Assembly (NCBI GenBank): GCA_022702705.1
Contig: CM040421.1
Span: 62,804,197-62,868,196, forward strand
Source: Papilionanthe hookeriana x Papilionanthe teres
Lineage: Eukaryota; Streptophyta; Magnoliopsida; Asparagales; Orchidaceae
DNA: 64,000 bases
Reading direction: 5' to 3'
Shown here: in pieces, positions 46,390 to 60,213 of the stretch
How the letters are laid out: the number at the start of each line of letters is the position of its first letter
Position numbering within the stretch: position 1 is the first letter of the stretch
Translations under genes and position numbers: made by a program
Notes under the pieces: model-generated
What the model saw: only the letters and a program-made list of their open reading frames with translations
Databases searched by the model: none
Told to the model about the DNA's origin: nothing

Positions 46390-47442
46390 TAGCCGCTGCC
46401 TCTCATCCTCATCATCATTAAAAGAAAATCTATATTCTTGTTCTAGATATCAAATGGTGAGAATCTAGGCAAAGCTGGGAACCGAACTGAAGATCACCTT
46501 TAGAATCAAACAATGCACTGCGAATACACAACATCAAAATCACTTTTCCTCTCGGGTGTACTTAAAGATGATCCAATTTCACCATAGTATCCACTCTTAA
46601 TCGGTCAAGTAACATATTTTGCTGCTCTATAAATTACTCATGCATATTCTCCAAAACTAGATGGTGGCTCAAAGAAGCAGGCGTAGGGTCCAAAAGTGTA
46701 TGTCTTACCTTTGGGCAGTAATGTACTGTGGGTGCGGTAGATCTCTTACCTCAGAGTCGATCATAAATACTAACACATTTGAATAGAGAATAAATCAGAG
46801 ATGAGAATCCCAATCCCACAGAAGTGCTAGAACGAGCAGTGGCCTCTACAGAATCATAAATAATACTCCCAACATCAATTAGCTTCCTCTCCTATATGCA
46901 GTACTTGAGGATAGCTCTGTCCTTGGTGACCTCACTCAAATGGTTGGATGGAAGGAGATGAGTAGAAATAAAGTAATGCCATGCCTTAGAAACACCATTT
47001 AACTTAGAATATGAAAAATTTACCCATTTTTCGTTCCGGATTTTCCAAGCTCCAAGACTATCCGTCATATGCAATAATCATCTCCAAATCTCCCTCGATG
47101 GAAATAATCTTAATAATAAGACGATGTTCGTGGCAGGCCGTAGAAAATGTTGATTTCGAGTAAATCCTACTCTAACTCCACTCACGAAGATCTTGTAATC
47201 TTCGCATCCATGAAATTTCGTATGTACTTCGATGATGTGGATAATGCCATCACAATGGGCGAGTGTGACCGTTGCCAGTCAAATAAGAACGTTGGTATCT
47301 TCAATCCTTCCACCAGATTAAAACCTTCCGAGATAAATTTTCTTGTCGTAGCAAAATAGCTTGCAACGAAAATGTGCTACAAGAAGGGCAATTCGTTTAC
47401 GATCAAAATTTTTCGTTTCTTCTCGCTAGATTTTGGAGCCAT
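46390..47442 (-). pseudogene. Athila ORF3, minus-strand copy
   Basis: ATG at 47442 (MAPKSSEKKRK). The best conserved part, 47074-46892, reads WVNFSYSKLNGVSKAWHYFI, then LLPSNHLSEVTKDRAILKYC, the same domain as the plus copies. The C-terminus is again Asp/Glu-rich near 46400-46430. Stops and frameshifts interrupt it. It is in the expected place, between integrase and LTR. Confidence 0.65.
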
Positions 47443-49059
47443 CTAAAACATAAGTGAAAAAACACAAAATAAATTAAAGATCAAAAGAATAAGCTATTTA
47501 CGCTTTAAAAAAGCTTAAATAAAGTTTCAAATCCTCGGGATTAAAGTCCAAAAATAAAAAATTTTCGCCGTCAAAAGTTGAAAAATCCAAGGTGAAAATA
47601 AAAAATAAATGGATTAGAAGGTAGATCCGACCTCGAGATGAAGAAATCGAGTGATTCCAAGCTCAAAAAGTTGAAAAATCGACCTAAAATGGATCCCTAA
47701 GGTTGATTTTCAGAAAATAAAGAAGAAGGGAGCTTGTGCGTCGTTACGCACGGTGGATTTAAAAACCCGACTTTCGGCAGTCGAACCGCGCTAGCGTCAA
47801 ATTCGGCGGCTTGCGCGTACTCACTTTACCAAAAATTCAATTTAAAAATTGTATTTTCCACAAAAAATAATAAATTAATTTAACTACTCTACTCGAGAGT
47901 ATTACTCCAATTTCTAACTTCCAAACATTTCCACAAACAATTAAAATAATAAATTAAATCCAACATTCAAACACAAGATATAATCAAACTTTTCATATCC
48001 ATCTCACATTTTTCCATTCCAAGCTCAAGAAATTCAGAAAAGTACTCATAACAAGGTTCATCACCTACGAACAACACGAACATACTATTTCAAGGAAAAT
48101 TCACAATTAAACAATACACTTCTTCAACAATGAAAGCAAAACACATAAACTACATATTCAACTCACTAGAACATGACTCAAAACACACCTCGTAACACAT
48201 CAATAATTTATTCATCTCCGAACTTTGAATTTCCATCCCTCTCGCAATAAAGTTCGCTAGGCCTGCATGGATAGAAAACCAACTCCCTTGGAAATTTCAA
48301 AGCCGTCTTCTCGTCAATCAATTTCTTCTTTGCATACATCACTACTTGAGAATCTTGAAAGGCTGCCATATGATCGAATTGAAGCTTCGTCTGCCATTAA
48401 AAGTGCTCGATTTGGTGATACATCTCATGCAGACGATTTCCAACACTTAGCAATTCGCTCAATCTTATCTAGATGACCGAATAATTCTCCAAACTTACAA
48501 GAATAAATCCAAGAAATAAGGTTGAGGTTCTTTAGAAGACTTATCTCTTATCGCATTGCCATGATCTCCTCTCTCCATTGCTTCCAAACTTCTCTTTTCT
48601 CCTCCAAAATGAATTGGCTCGAACAAAATTAGGGTTGCTTGTGTGATCGGACGAAGATAGGTGGTTTATGTGAAGAATTCGCGTGAAAACCGAAGATTTT
48701 TTGTTTTTACATGAACTGTAACTAGAGCGCGAAGGCCGAATTCGGCGCCAGCGCCGACCATCGAAACACATGTTATATCGGCGCTAGGCGCCAAGTTCGG
48801 CGCCTAAGTGCCGAACCACGTTCGACTTCATTTTGCCTATCGTCAAATTTACAAAGTTTCAGTTTTAAGATAGGTCTATTAAAATGGTGTGATCAACACA
48901 CGTACATTGATTAAAATAACTAAATCACAAATAATCACAATGATAATTTCATGGTCATTTTCCCACAAAGCGCTGGGTTTAACGTCGTCAACCCAACCTA
49001 ATCAGCTTGTTTCAATCGAGACTCAGCCTGCAAGCCTCCTTGTAAATCGGTTTCATTTC
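47443..49059. repeat. spacer between integrase and ORF3 of the Athila element
   Basis: No coding region recognised. GCGCC-rich clusters occur at 47770-47830 and 48720-48830 (for example AATTCGGCGCCAGCGCCGAC). They are in the same relative place as the clusters upstream of ORF3 in the plus fragments. Confidence 0.55.
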
Positions 49060-50330
49060 TCCCATATAAGACTTCAGTCTTAATCCATTAACTTTAAATA
49101 TTTTTCCCGTCTTGGGATCTTTAATATCCAATACCTGATAAGGGTATACTTTCTCAATTATAAATGGTCTCATCCATTTAGATCTTAAATTTGTGAAAAA
49201 GTCTTAAACGAGTATTAAATAATAATACTTTGTCCAGTTCAAATATTTTTCTTACCTTTTTATCATTCAATTTCTTCATTCTTTCCTTTATAAATTTACA
49301 TTTTTGTAGGACTCATTTCTTTCCATTTCATTCGCCTTGTAACAGCCGTTTCTCTCCTGCAGCATTCAAATCATAATTGAACTCCTTTATCGCCCGTGCT
49401 TTATGTTCCAGTTCACCGTAAGTGACAATGTTTACCATAAACTAACCGATAAGGTGAAATTTCGATAAAAGTGTCTTATGTCGTTCCATAAGCCCATAAT
49501 GAAGAATTAAGCCTATCAACCCAGCTTAGTTCTTTAGGATTAACAATCTTCTCTAATATTCTTTTAATTTCTCTGTTTGATACTTCTCAGCCATTCCACT
49601 TGTTTGTGGGTGGTAAAATGGTAATTCTATGTTTACCCCCGAATTTTTTCAAATAATGATCAATTCCTTAACATTCTGAAATGACTTCCCCCATCTGTGA
49701 TAATTACCCATGGCATTCCAAATATTGTAAAAATCATTTTCTTAAAAATTTTGAAACACTTTTGGAATCACAGCTTGTAAAGCTACAGCTTCAATCCACT
49801 TTGAAACATAATCAACTGCTAATAAAATATAAATCTTTCCAGATGATGGTATAAAAGGTCCAATAAGGTCTAAACTCTATACATTAACAATCTCAATTTC
49901 TAATATATAGCTTTGAGGCATTTCATCTTTTCTGGATATATTCTCCATTCTTTGACAGCGATCGCAAGTTTTCATATAATGTCCAACATCTTTGAATAAT
50001 GTAGTCCAATAAAACGAATTTAAAATTTTAAACGCAAGCTTATCCACTCTAAAGTGTCCTCCAAATTCGACCGTGACATTTTTGAATAATTGCAAAAGTT
50101 TCTTCATAAGTTACACATCTTCAAATCACAGAATCTCTGCCTATTTTAAATAAAAGAGGATCTTCCTATATATATTATTTAGAATCATTCTTGAATTTCT
50201 TAATATATTTTCTATTCAATCCATAAGGTAAAATATTGCTAACCAAATAGTTAACTATATCTGTATACCAAGGCATTTGTAATCCTTGAATAACATATAA
50301 AGGGAATCGCTTCATCAAAGGAATTTCTCA
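49060..50330 (-). pseudogene. Athila pol: integrase
   Basis: The zinc-binding part (50107-49877) reads VEFGGHFRVDKLAFKILNSF and HYMKTCDRCQRMENISRKDE (H..CX2C). The core follows with GPFIPSSGKIYILLAVDYVS (first catalytic Asp) and KWIEAVA, a degraded Asp region, and YHPQTSGMAEKY with the catalytic Glu. The C-terminal end has KFKVNGLRLKSYMGE. Many stops and frameshifts. The wording is that of Athila-lineage Ty3/gypsy integrases. It would insert cDNA into the genome if intact. Confidence 0.82.
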
Positions 50331-50399
50331 TTTAAGTTTTCTTCAAGAATCTTCTCACTATTATTTTAATTCTTGATAAATGATCAAGAATTTGGTTGT

Positions 50400-50860
50400 T
50401 AGCTCCTTTCTCGTCCACTCTCATTTGAAAAATCAAATTTGTGTTAAAACCCATCTTATCAATCTAGGTTTAGCATCTTTATTAGACATTAAATACTTAA
50501 TAGCGGAATGATCAAGATGTACGATACATTTGGTTCCAAGAAGATATGTCTAAATTTATCAAAGGCATATACTATTGCTAAGAACTCTTTCGCAAGAGTG
50601 ACTTATTTGAGTTTCATTAAGAGTTTTGCTAGCATAATATATAACTTTGAAAATTTTCTCATAATTTTGTCCTTAACATGCCTCCAATTACATAATCACT
50701 TCGTATCACACATTAATTCAAAAGGCTTACTCCAATCAAAAAGTAAATAATGACAGTTCAGTTGATTAATTTTTTTTTAAGAATATTGAAAGCATTCAAA
50801 ATCTTCATTAAATTCAAACTTAGCTTCTTTTTCTAACAAATGAAGAAAGGTTTAGCAATC
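50400..50860 (-). pseudogene. Athila pol: RNase H
   Basis: On the minus strand AKEFLAIVYAFDKFRHIFLE is followed, after a frame change, by HLDHSAIKYLMSNKDAKPRL, the hallmark TDHSA-type RNase H segment of Ty3/gypsy elements. It lies between RT and integrase as expected. Broken by indels. Confidence 0.75.
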
Positions 50861-51700
50861 TTAGAAAAATCTTTTATATATCTTCTACAAAATCTAGCAT
50901 GACCTTAAAAACTTTCATTTCCTATAACAAAGTAGCAGTGGTCAAGTTCAAAGAATAATTTTCACTTTTGTCCGATCAACTTCCATCCCTTGTGAAATTT
51001 TATGTCCAAGTACAACTCTTCAAGACCATAAACTAAAATTTTTCCATTTTAGAACCAAATTTATTCGTTCACATCTTTCGAACTTTGTTATATTTTCCAA
51101 GCAAGACTCAAAAGAAGTTCCAAATACTGAAAAATCGTCCATAAATACTTCAATTCCTTTTTCAATTAAATCACAAAATATTGACATAATACATCTCTAA
51201 AAATTTTCAGGTGCATTACATAAAACGGAAGACTTGTAAATGTTGTTTTCTTGGTCCTCGTATAATCTGCAATCGAGGATAAACTTAATATCCATCCAAA
51301 AAACATAAATATGAGTGTCCAAACTTAATTTATCCAAAGATTCGATCCAAGAAAGGTAAAGGAAATGATCCTTTCTAGTTGCATTGTTTAATTTTCAATA
51401 ATCATTGCAAATTCGCCACCGCAACTTGTCTTGTGGATTAATTTATTTTTATCATTAACAATGACAGCTTACTCCTCCTTTCTTTTCGAACACAATGAAT
51501 AGGACTTACCCATTGACTATCCGAAATAGGATAAATAATTCCAACATCTAACCATTTTAAATATCTTTTAACAACCTCTTTCATAATTCGATTCAATTTT
51601 CGAGATTCAATAGGTTTACAATTTTCTTCCATTAAAATCCTATGCATACGTATCAAGGGGCTTATTCCTTTATATCGATAATAGTCCAACCAAGCTTTAT
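50861..51700 (-). pseudogene. Athila pol: reverse transcriptase
   Basis: It starts with YKGISPLIRMHRILMEENCK and IIYPISDSQWVSPIHCVRKE. The catalytic FMDDFSVFGTSF is intact (FMDD at 51134-51145 on the plus map), followed by ESCLENITK. Typical Athila wording and order. Frameshifts separate the pieces. Confidence 0.82.
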
Positions 51701-52259
51701 AGTTCTTCGTAACACCTATTATATTATCTTCTCTTGATCTTTACTTAGTTCAAGATATAATCACAAAGTTAATGAATTTTCAAGAAATGCATACTTTAAA
51801 TGTGCAGGTAACATTTTTAATTCCAGTCAGGGGCTTTATCAACTAAGGGTAAAAAGTATATCATTTTAGTCGTGTCTAAAATTTCCAATTATCATGAATA
51901 TAACGAGTTTCTTCAAATAAATTTTTTCATTCACTTCTGAATTTCTTCAGCTAATGACTCATTATAAACATGATTCATCATTTTTTTCTTCTCGTAAATG
52001 ACTTTACATTTTTCTTGATAATGCTTTTCAATTCTATAATAAAAATATCCATCTGATAACTTTTTTCTTTGTCGTATCGCATCGATTTTAAAAAATTGTG
52101 TTATCTCGATCATTAACTTTCATTGTTAATTCTCCTTTTGCACATCAATCATAAGACATTCCTAGCCTAGAAAAAGGTCTCCTAAAATAATAGGTATTTT
52201 TATCTTCTTCTTATCCAATACAATGAAATCCACAAAGGGAATATAAATTTATCCACTTT

Positions 52260-52602
52260 AACAAGAAAATCCTCTATAACTCCTTTAGATAAGTAATAGA
52301 TGGATCACGAACCGAAGGGTTACAGCCAAAGGAGAAATCTCTCCCTAAATCTAACCTTTTGAAAGATATAAAATGTGTCATGAGATTAATACTTGCTCCT
52401 AAATCACATAAGGCCTTTCCACAAAATTTTTCTCCAATAAGACATGGTATAGTGAAACTTCAAGATTTTTAAGCTTCGAGGTAGTTTCTTTAATTATCGC
52501 ACTACATTCTTCGCTTAATGCAACAATTTCATAAGCTTCAAATTTCCGTTTCTTGCTTAAAATATCCTTCATAAATTTTACATAATTCGACATTTGTTCC
52601 AA
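52260..52602 (-). pseudogene. Athila protease
   Basis: YVKFMKDILSKKRKFEAYEI and ALSEECSAIIKETTSKLKNL lead to the aspartic-protease signature LCDLGASINLM (DLGAS at 52391-52405), after one frame change. The D-L-G form is usual for this lineage. It would process the Gag-Pol polyprotein. Confidence 0.82.
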
Positions 52603-52654
52603 AGCTTCAAAGAAAAGGAATGTTGATGGTAAGTTTCTTAAAATCTCAAAGAAC

Positions 52655-53988
52655 TTAGAAATTGGTGGTCAAGCTTCGTCGTTTTAGTCTTCGAGGAAAA
52701 GGTAGTGGTGGTTTTTCAACTTCCACTTCTATAGGAATTACGCTTGATCTTTTTACTGAGAAAAAGTTTTTTAGGTTTTTTAATCTCTTCAACCTCTCTT
52801 TTTCGCCATTCTCAATTTTCTTTAATTCTTTTCCACTTCTAAGTTGTATAGCTTTTGCTTGTTCACGGTCTTTTCCAATTTCTTTTGGATTAATTTCGAC
52901 GTTGCTAGGAAGTGTTCCTGAGTTCTCGTAATTAATCAAATTAGCAATTTGTCCCATCTCGGGCCTCAATATTTCGAATAATGTTGTTTTCGACTCTTGT
53001 AATCGATTACCTACTTGCAAGATCCATTCTTCTAAAGATAATTTTTTTTACATTGTTAAAAACCAGGAGTGACAAGTTGGTTTAAAGTTTGAATTTCCTT
53101 GATTGTTCCAATTCCCCGGTTGGATTAACTTGATTATTACTCCATTGTTTATGTCCATTAGTCCAATTAAAATTACGGTGATTTTTCCAACCCGGATAAT
53201 AATAATTTGAATAAAGGTTATTAGTTTTACTAGCAATATCTTGCAATGTCTCCATTGTTTGAGAATCATTAATATTTGCAAAATTATCATTACTTATATG
53301 CGATACTTTAATAACAAAATTATCCAATTTCTTAGATATCGCAGCCACTTGTGAAGCTAAAATAGAAAATGCTTCATTATCTTCAATACTTGCCACTCTT
53401 TCGTGATTAACCCTTTCGAAGGCCATCGAAAAATTATTGTTAGCCATTTCTTCAATTAAGGTATAAGCTTCATCAAATATCTTAGCCATTAATGAACCAC
53501 CACCACAAAGATCTATAATGGGACGAAGCGATCCAATAAGTCCGTTATAAAATGTTCGAATAACAAACCAATCCGGTAAAGCATGATGAGAACATTTTCT
53601 TAATAATTCTTTAAATCTTTTCATGTTTCATAAATTGTCTCTCCATCACCATAAATGAAGTAATATCATTTCTTAATTTAGTGGGGGCTAGGAGGAAAAT
53701 ATTTGAAGAAGGAGCGTGTCATATCTCGCCCAAGTTTTAATGTAACGCTTGCTAATGAGTTAAGCCACATCTTTGCTTTATCTTTAAAGGAAAAAGGATA
53801 TAGTCTAAGCATAATAGCATCATCAGAAACATTTTATATTTAAAGGTAGCACAAAGTTCTAAGAAACTAGCAAGATGTAAGTTTGGATCCTCATTTGGTG
53901 TTCCTCCAAATTGATTATTTTGCACCATTTGAATAATAGAAGGTTTAAGCTCATTTTTCTCTAAATAAAATGCATCTATTATGATCAA
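52655..53988 (-). pseudogene. Athila gag, 5'-truncated
   Basis: Pieces in order from 53988: ELKPSIIQMVQNNQFGGTPN, EDPNLHLASFLELCATFK, FKELLRKCSHHALPDWFVIR, TFYNGLIGSLRPIIDLCGGG, YYPGWKNHRNFNWTN, and a tail with EQAKAIQLRSGKELKK and PPLPFPRRLKRR. These are Athila capsid and post-capsid motifs. At least three frame changes. The N-terminus is cut at about 53952-53990, where unit X copy D begins, so the 5' LTR and gag start are missing. Confidence 0.8.
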
Positions 53989-54567
53989 TTTTTTAAGTTT
54001 TGATGCTAAAAGGCAAGTTTAAGCATAATTTTTATATATATATTCCTGACATAATGTGTGAACTCGTTCGGCTATGTTTCATGTAAACCATCAATGTAAA
54101 AAATTATTATCAATGTACAATAAAAAGGAGTAAACAAAACTTAATTATATATATATAATAAATATTTAAACTCTTCTTAAACTATAATTTTTTTTCTTAT
54201 TTCACCTCTATCATTTGAATAGTAGTAGGATGAAAAATTTATTGTGCATAATCTACAATTAATTGCGTTGTAAATTAGAAAATATAAGTATATTTGTAAA
54301 TATTTTACATATTATACTATTTCCAAACATTATAATTTCATGAAAAAATAAATTGTGGATCGTTTTGTTTTAATTCAATCAACAAGCAACGAAAAAAAGA
54401 CATGTCAAATTAAATTGACGTACAAATAAAAAGTAAATATTGTAACATTAGGATACTATTCGGGGAAAGAAAGAAATGGTAAAATATAATTTATTAGAAT
54501 TGCTTACATATATTGGTATGTGACAAATAATCCTTCTCTAAAAAAAAATGAAGATAACTTAATATTC
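53952..54567. repeat. unit X, copy D (partial)
   Basis: Starts at TCTCTAAATAAAATGCATC and matches 1690-2232 and 28540-29197. Its left edge interrupts the Athila gag. Confidence 0.65.
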
Positions 54568-54897
54568 TCAAAATAACTTTAAGCCTACTAATCTTTTTAA
54601 AAAGGGCCTCGAAATAAATACCCCAACTCCGATGCATGCGACCCAAACACCCACATTTAACACACAACTAATATTTTTCTTCGCCATTCAATCTCCATCT
54701 TCCTTCCTTTTTTCCTTCACATAATCGGGATCATCAAATCCTCCCATTTCATCTTTCTTATTTTCTCGCCTCCGTCTCATCTTCCTCCTCCTTTATTTCT
54801 CGCAATGTAGAATTAAATATTTTTCTCCTTAGCTTCATCCGCTCTCGCATGAGAAGCCATTGCTTTGTCATTACACTTATATCTGCCCATTCTGACA
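54568..54897 (-). pseudogene. gene relic, copy D (C-terminal part only)
   Basis: The minus strand carries the gene's C-terminal half (membrane-like tail, KKDEMGGFDDPDY region, MRERMKLRR region). Homology ends at TCTGACAATG near 54897, and the sequence jumps to unit Y (54940-55130), with GACAATGAATGTCAT present at both 54894 and 54986. The N-terminal half was lost in a deletion probably guided by this short repeat. Confidence 0.55.
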
Positions 54898-55130
54898 ATG
54901 AATGTCATCAAGTGATAGCACACGCGTTAGTATTTTGCGAGATCAATTCTACTTTGAAATTCATATTTAATGCACAATCATTTGTGACAATGAATGTCAT
55001 GCAACTTGAATAATTTAATTTTTAAACCCATGATAATTATAATGAGTTGAATATTTAAATAATACGTTATAATTTAAAATAGATTACCCAAAAATTTAGT
55101 TAAGATTCAAATATTTAATATAGTCATCCT

Positions 55131-58100
55131 ATTTGCTAAAATTTCTTTTTGTGATATAGATCTTTTTTGGTCATAGATTTTTTTAAAATTAAATCTCCTT
55201 AAAAGGATTTTAGATTTTCTAAATAAATATATTAAATTGTAATAAATAAAATGAATATAATCTCATAATAAAATTCAATTTAATATCAGTCCTATTTGCT
55301 CATTTCCGAGAGATATTTTCATTTAATAAATATGATCCGCGGAGAAGTCCTCGCAGTGTCCAGCATTGGTGAAGAGCATCTAGAGATACCTAGATGTTCA
55401 TAATTCTTTTGAGCTTCATTGAGATCATTTTGAACCTATCATAATTATTAAATAATTTATCTATTTCACACCTCATAGTTTAGTGACACGTTTTAATCAT
55501 TTCTAAGAATAGAGGAATTATCATTTCATATTTATTTAGAGATTATGTGGGTGAAAACCTTTAGGCAAAGTTAATTTCCGTTTATAAAATTTTAGCCAAT
55601 CGGTTTCATAATCGGCTTGTAGTGTTTTTCATGTGTTGTATCACTATGTTTCGTTTTTCTAAACTTCTTTTAGCAGATTAATTTAAGCCTAGCTCACTAC
55701 TAAGCCCTTAAAATTTATTGAATACATTTGTAATTCTTTTTGGAAATTGTTAAATGAGTTTATATAATATTTATTAGAATATTGGAATATCATTTAATAT
55801 ATCAAATAGGGGTGTAAGTTAGTGGATTATTAACCTCAAAGCTCAACCCCTAACCCTAAGGATTATTTTGTTTAATTATCATCCAAATTACAACTAATTA
55901 AGAAAATCCCAACATTTAGTTTCAGTATGATAAAATTGAAGTTGGTTTCTATCATTTGTCCCTTTAATGTCTCAAACATCCAAACATATCATTTAGATCA
56001 TTAATCATTTCATTTTACTCCCTTTTTATTAAGCTCGTATATTAATTAAGGCTAAAAACCTTTAAAAATCACACCATTTCGGCCTTATCACTTCATAACT
56101 TCTTAAAGTCAATTCAAATGACTTTGGAACTTTTATGTTACCTTACTATTGAGCTAATTAAAATATCAGGGGAGAAAATGTGATTTCTCAATTTTTAATT
56201 TAATTTAAATATTTATTTTAATGCAAAAATAGAGTTTTTTAGTGAAAGTTCAATAACTTGGTCAAAACAGAACATTTTACTTTGAAACTTTTACTGGAGG
56301 TAAACCTAGACTAGAGGACCACTTTGACAAAATTTCATGATTTTTTTTTAAGTTTATTTTAATTATTAGAATTAATCTAATTTATGGAGTTTTAATTAAT
56401 TATAAAATATTTTAAAAGTTGAAAATTTAATTTTATATTTTTCAAAAATCTCTCCGAGTTCAAGAAACCTAGAGAAATAATTTTCATATTTTTCTGCTTT
56501 TTATTTTAATTTTAGAATTATTTTAGTGCAAAATTAAGGAAATTCATTTTTGGATTTTTAAAATGTCATTTTAAAATTAATATCTGACTCAGTGACTTTA
56601 GGAAAGTTACGGGATACTTCCTGAAGTAATTAGAAGACCAAATGTGACAATGTAATGATTTTTTATATTTTTGTGATTTTTAATATTTTTTAATTATTTA
56701 AATATTAAAATAGGTTCAAAAATGAAAATTTTATTAAAATTCTAATTTTATTTTTAAAAAATTCCTCTGATCGCAGAACTCCCAAAATGACTATAATTTT
56801 TTAAGTGGTATTTTAATTATTAAAATTCATTTAAGTGCCAAATGGGTTACTGTGCTTTGAAGGAAATTATTTAACTTATTAAATTAATTCCGTATAACTC
56901 AAAATTTTTTAGGTGAGTTCTTATCCTTAAAGCATGTTGGAGAATCATTTTAGGTTATTTTAATTTTTATTTTATCTTAATTAATTAAGAGTTCGTTTTT
57001 GTGTGTCAAGTCAATTTATTGCATGTCTTAGTGATTTAGCCCATGAAATAATTTTCCTATGATTTCCGATCATAAGCATCGACAAAAATTTACTTTGTCT
57101 TTTTCTGATTATTATTTTAATAATTAATATTTTTATACTAAAATAGACACATTAAATTGAAAAATAAATATCCTCTCACAGAGATTTCCCCTCACTTTGG
57201 AAAAATCAGGGAAGATCCCTTATGACAGATAGAATAAGACCCCCAAAGCTCAAGCTATGGAGAAATGTATGGATCAGTGGAGAATTAAAAGACTTAAATT
57301 AGTATTTAAATCACTAAAAATAAAATATACATAAAAAATACTTCAAACCATTTCCACATTGTTCTCCTCTGTTCACTGAGCAACAGAGTATTTTTCTTTT
57401 ATTTTTTTTATTTTTCTAGGCCAAGATATGAATTTTTAAAGTTCAAAAATTTAAATGATCTTAAAAATAGGATTTTCCTACTTAACTAAGCTTGCCGACT
57501 GATCCTCGACAAATGCGACGACCATGCGTCGCTCCGCCATTTGACGCCGCCATCTGACTGGGATGTCACGCGACTGCGCTTTATGTACCCTATCTCCATC
57601 TGGCTCCATCCTGGATGTCCAAGCATTACACGTGCAATTCGATGGCGCTCCTTCATCATCTTCGACTGGTTCATCCCGAGAGCCTTCTACACTAAAACCC
57701 TAATATCTCAAATTTCGACTCAACCAAATCACTTCAGGTTTGATCCTATGGACTCGTCTAAGCATGGTGAACATATCCATACAGCTAATCACAGTTTAAA
57801 TTAACCCAAATTACATGGAGAATCTAAAGAAGCTCGGGAAGAAGGAGGGTATACATTGGCTCTGAGAAGTGAAGCTTCAATCAGAGATGCTCTACACCTT
57901 CATTGAGGCCCGTAGAGTTCGTGATGAAGCCTCTACCCTAGTGAGTTGCCTAGGTATGAAAGTGACCAAGGCCGATTTCGAGCTTTGATGGAAGTCTCGG
58001 TGCAGAGGCCTTCTATGATGGGGCTTTGACGGGGGATCTTCTTCTCTCACTGTTGTGAAGGTGTGGGTACAATTAATTGACATTTGGTGGCGTGTGGAGG

Positions 58101-58319
58101 TGTATTGGAAAGTGTCTTGGTTTCTGACCAAATTTGAGCTCTAAAATTGAGCTTAGGCAGTGGGGACCAGAGGAGGAAATGGTTGGAATGATCTTAGGGA
58201 GGTCTAGAGAGGCTCTGGTGAGATTTTTAAGTGTGAGTTTCTTAAGAAATTTTCAAAGACGCGGATTTTCATTTCGAGGGGATGATTTTATGCATGGCCG
58301 CTCGTGACTTTAGGTGAAA
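55131..58319. other. unassigned AT-rich sequence
   Basis: No gene, RNA or clear repeat is recognised in 55131-57480, which is very A/T-rich with homopolymer runs. 57480-58140 is richer in GC, with short open frames on both strands (for example 57541-57804) that show no familiar motif. It could be the internal or 3' part of the minus LTR that begins at 60213, but I cannot align it to the other LTRs. Confidence 0.4.
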
Positions 58320-60213
58320 AGTGCTGCTTAGGTGGAGAGAAGAAGAGTTCTAGTGGCAATTTTGGGCTGAGCTGGCTATGAGGCGGAATTTAGGTTTGGC
58401 CAAGGGGGAGGTGGCTCTTGATTTTGGCATTTCCCAGCCACTACCAGGGGAGGTGGGCAGTGGGTTAGGTGCACCGTGGGCAGGTCATGAGTGCAATGGG
58501 TTTTAATGGTTAAGACATTATGGAAAACATCTCTTGGATTTAACCATTTAAGGGTTGAGATCCCCTAATTTGGAGGACCTTTGATCCATGGCTTCACTAG
58601 AGTGGGCTAGGTGGGTTTAGCTCAGTCCCTAGGGTCAACTCAGTGGCTGTGAAGGGGTTGGTTTTGTCACATTTGGTTCAATTTGGTTAGATTAGGTCTT
58701 GGGTTCATTTGGGTCACCTTGGGATCAAATTAGGCTAACTTGGGTTTGAGCTTGAATGGAGTCCCAGTATCTTGAACAACATTGTGTAGATGATTGTCAT
58801 GAAGATTTTTCTGCTTAAGAGTCGGAGGGTTTCGAGTTCATTCTGGGGGCACTCAAAGGGATTTTCGGGGATTTTGGTCAATTTGGGCAAGTTGGGATAA
58901 CTTGGGTTTAGTTTGGGCTAAGGTTGGATCCAAGGCCTATTGAAGGTTCCAAATGGTCTATGGGTATTTCATGAAGAGTTCCCAATATCAATCAAGGGTG
59001 GCACACCTTGCAGATTTTAAAGTTTCGTGTTGAACTTGGGTTAAAATTGAGTAAACTTGGTTAAAGTGTATTTGAATGAGACTTGGGCTCCAATTGGGGG
59101 CAATTGATGATTCCATTCAATTTAGGGTAGTGTTATGAAGGGTTTAGAATTGAAATTGGGGGAAATTTATTAACATTACGTCAATTTGGGGGATTTGGGT
59201 CACTTAGGCAAAATTGGGGATTTTTGGGTTTTAAGTAAAATTGAACTCAAATGTGGGTCAATTTGGGCTTGGATTTAGTTTAGATTGGTATTGGAGATAT
59301 TTAATTAAAGTTTGGAATTGAAATTGGGTAAAATTGGGGTCAATTCGGTAGACATTGGGTTTAATTTGGGAACTTTTGAGTTAAATGGGTCAAATCGATT
59401 TTGGTTTAATTTATTAATCGTCAAATCAGGTCATGTGGTAGTTGAGATAAATGAAATTAGGAATAATTAGGAGGTTTTGGGAATTTATGAGAAATTTTGG
59501 ACTTTTTAGAATTTTGGGCTAAGAGCGGCATTTTGGTCATTTTGGGGATTTTTCGGAAAATTTGACAATTTTGGGTAATTTTGGTTAATTTTAATAGTAT
59601 GAAGTATTTTGGAATGATTTTTGAGAAATTGCTGTAATTTGGGTGATTGTGGAAATTTTAGAGGATTGTAGGGTTTTTGGGGCATTTTAGGTATTTAGGG
59701 TATTTTGGGTATTTTGCGGCAAAGCGGTTATAAATTTGGAATGTTTGGGCAAATCAAGTCAATAAATTGAAAATACTAGATTGAGCCATGGAGCAAAGTT
59801 CACCTTCATTTGGTCCTCTATGTGTTGGTATTAACCAATCCCTAGCCTGAGGCTAAGAGCTTGGGGAAACCACTTACATGAGTTTCCAAAGAGTTAGCTG
59901 ATCAAAATGTGTGCCTTGTTTAGGGTTATGAGTGTCTAATGTGAATGTGGTGTAAGCTCCAAATTCCTGTGGTAGTCTTAATACCGACCACCCATAGAGA
60001 CTTCCTCTAGGCTTCCTATGCTTGGTTCCTTCCTCCCAAAATTGGAGGTTAGGCCTTAAGCATATGAAAACTCCCAGTGAAGTGAGAAAAGTTTGAATTT
60101 CTATAAGGGGGGTGCCATGACTATTCTTCTAAGAAAGTCAGTAGGAGAGTTTTATGGCTAATCATAGGCTATTCTAAAGGAAGACTAGACCTCAACTAAA
60201 AGTGAGGTCAACA
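58320..60213 (-). repeat. 3' LTR (U3 part) of a minus-strand long-LTR Ty3/gypsy element
   Basis: On the minus strand it starts at 60213 with TGTTGACCTCACTTTTAG and is colinear with the inverted LTR pieces at 17780-19710 and 36330-38218. A polypurine tract precedes it, and an integrase C-terminus lies further upstream on the same strand, so this is a true 3' LTR. Homology with those pieces fades near 58320; the true LTR end is probably lower. Confidence 0.65.

Noticed and set aside
48267..48476. 69-codon plus-strand frame
   Set aside because: It is antisense within the minus-strand Athila spacer and has no motif.
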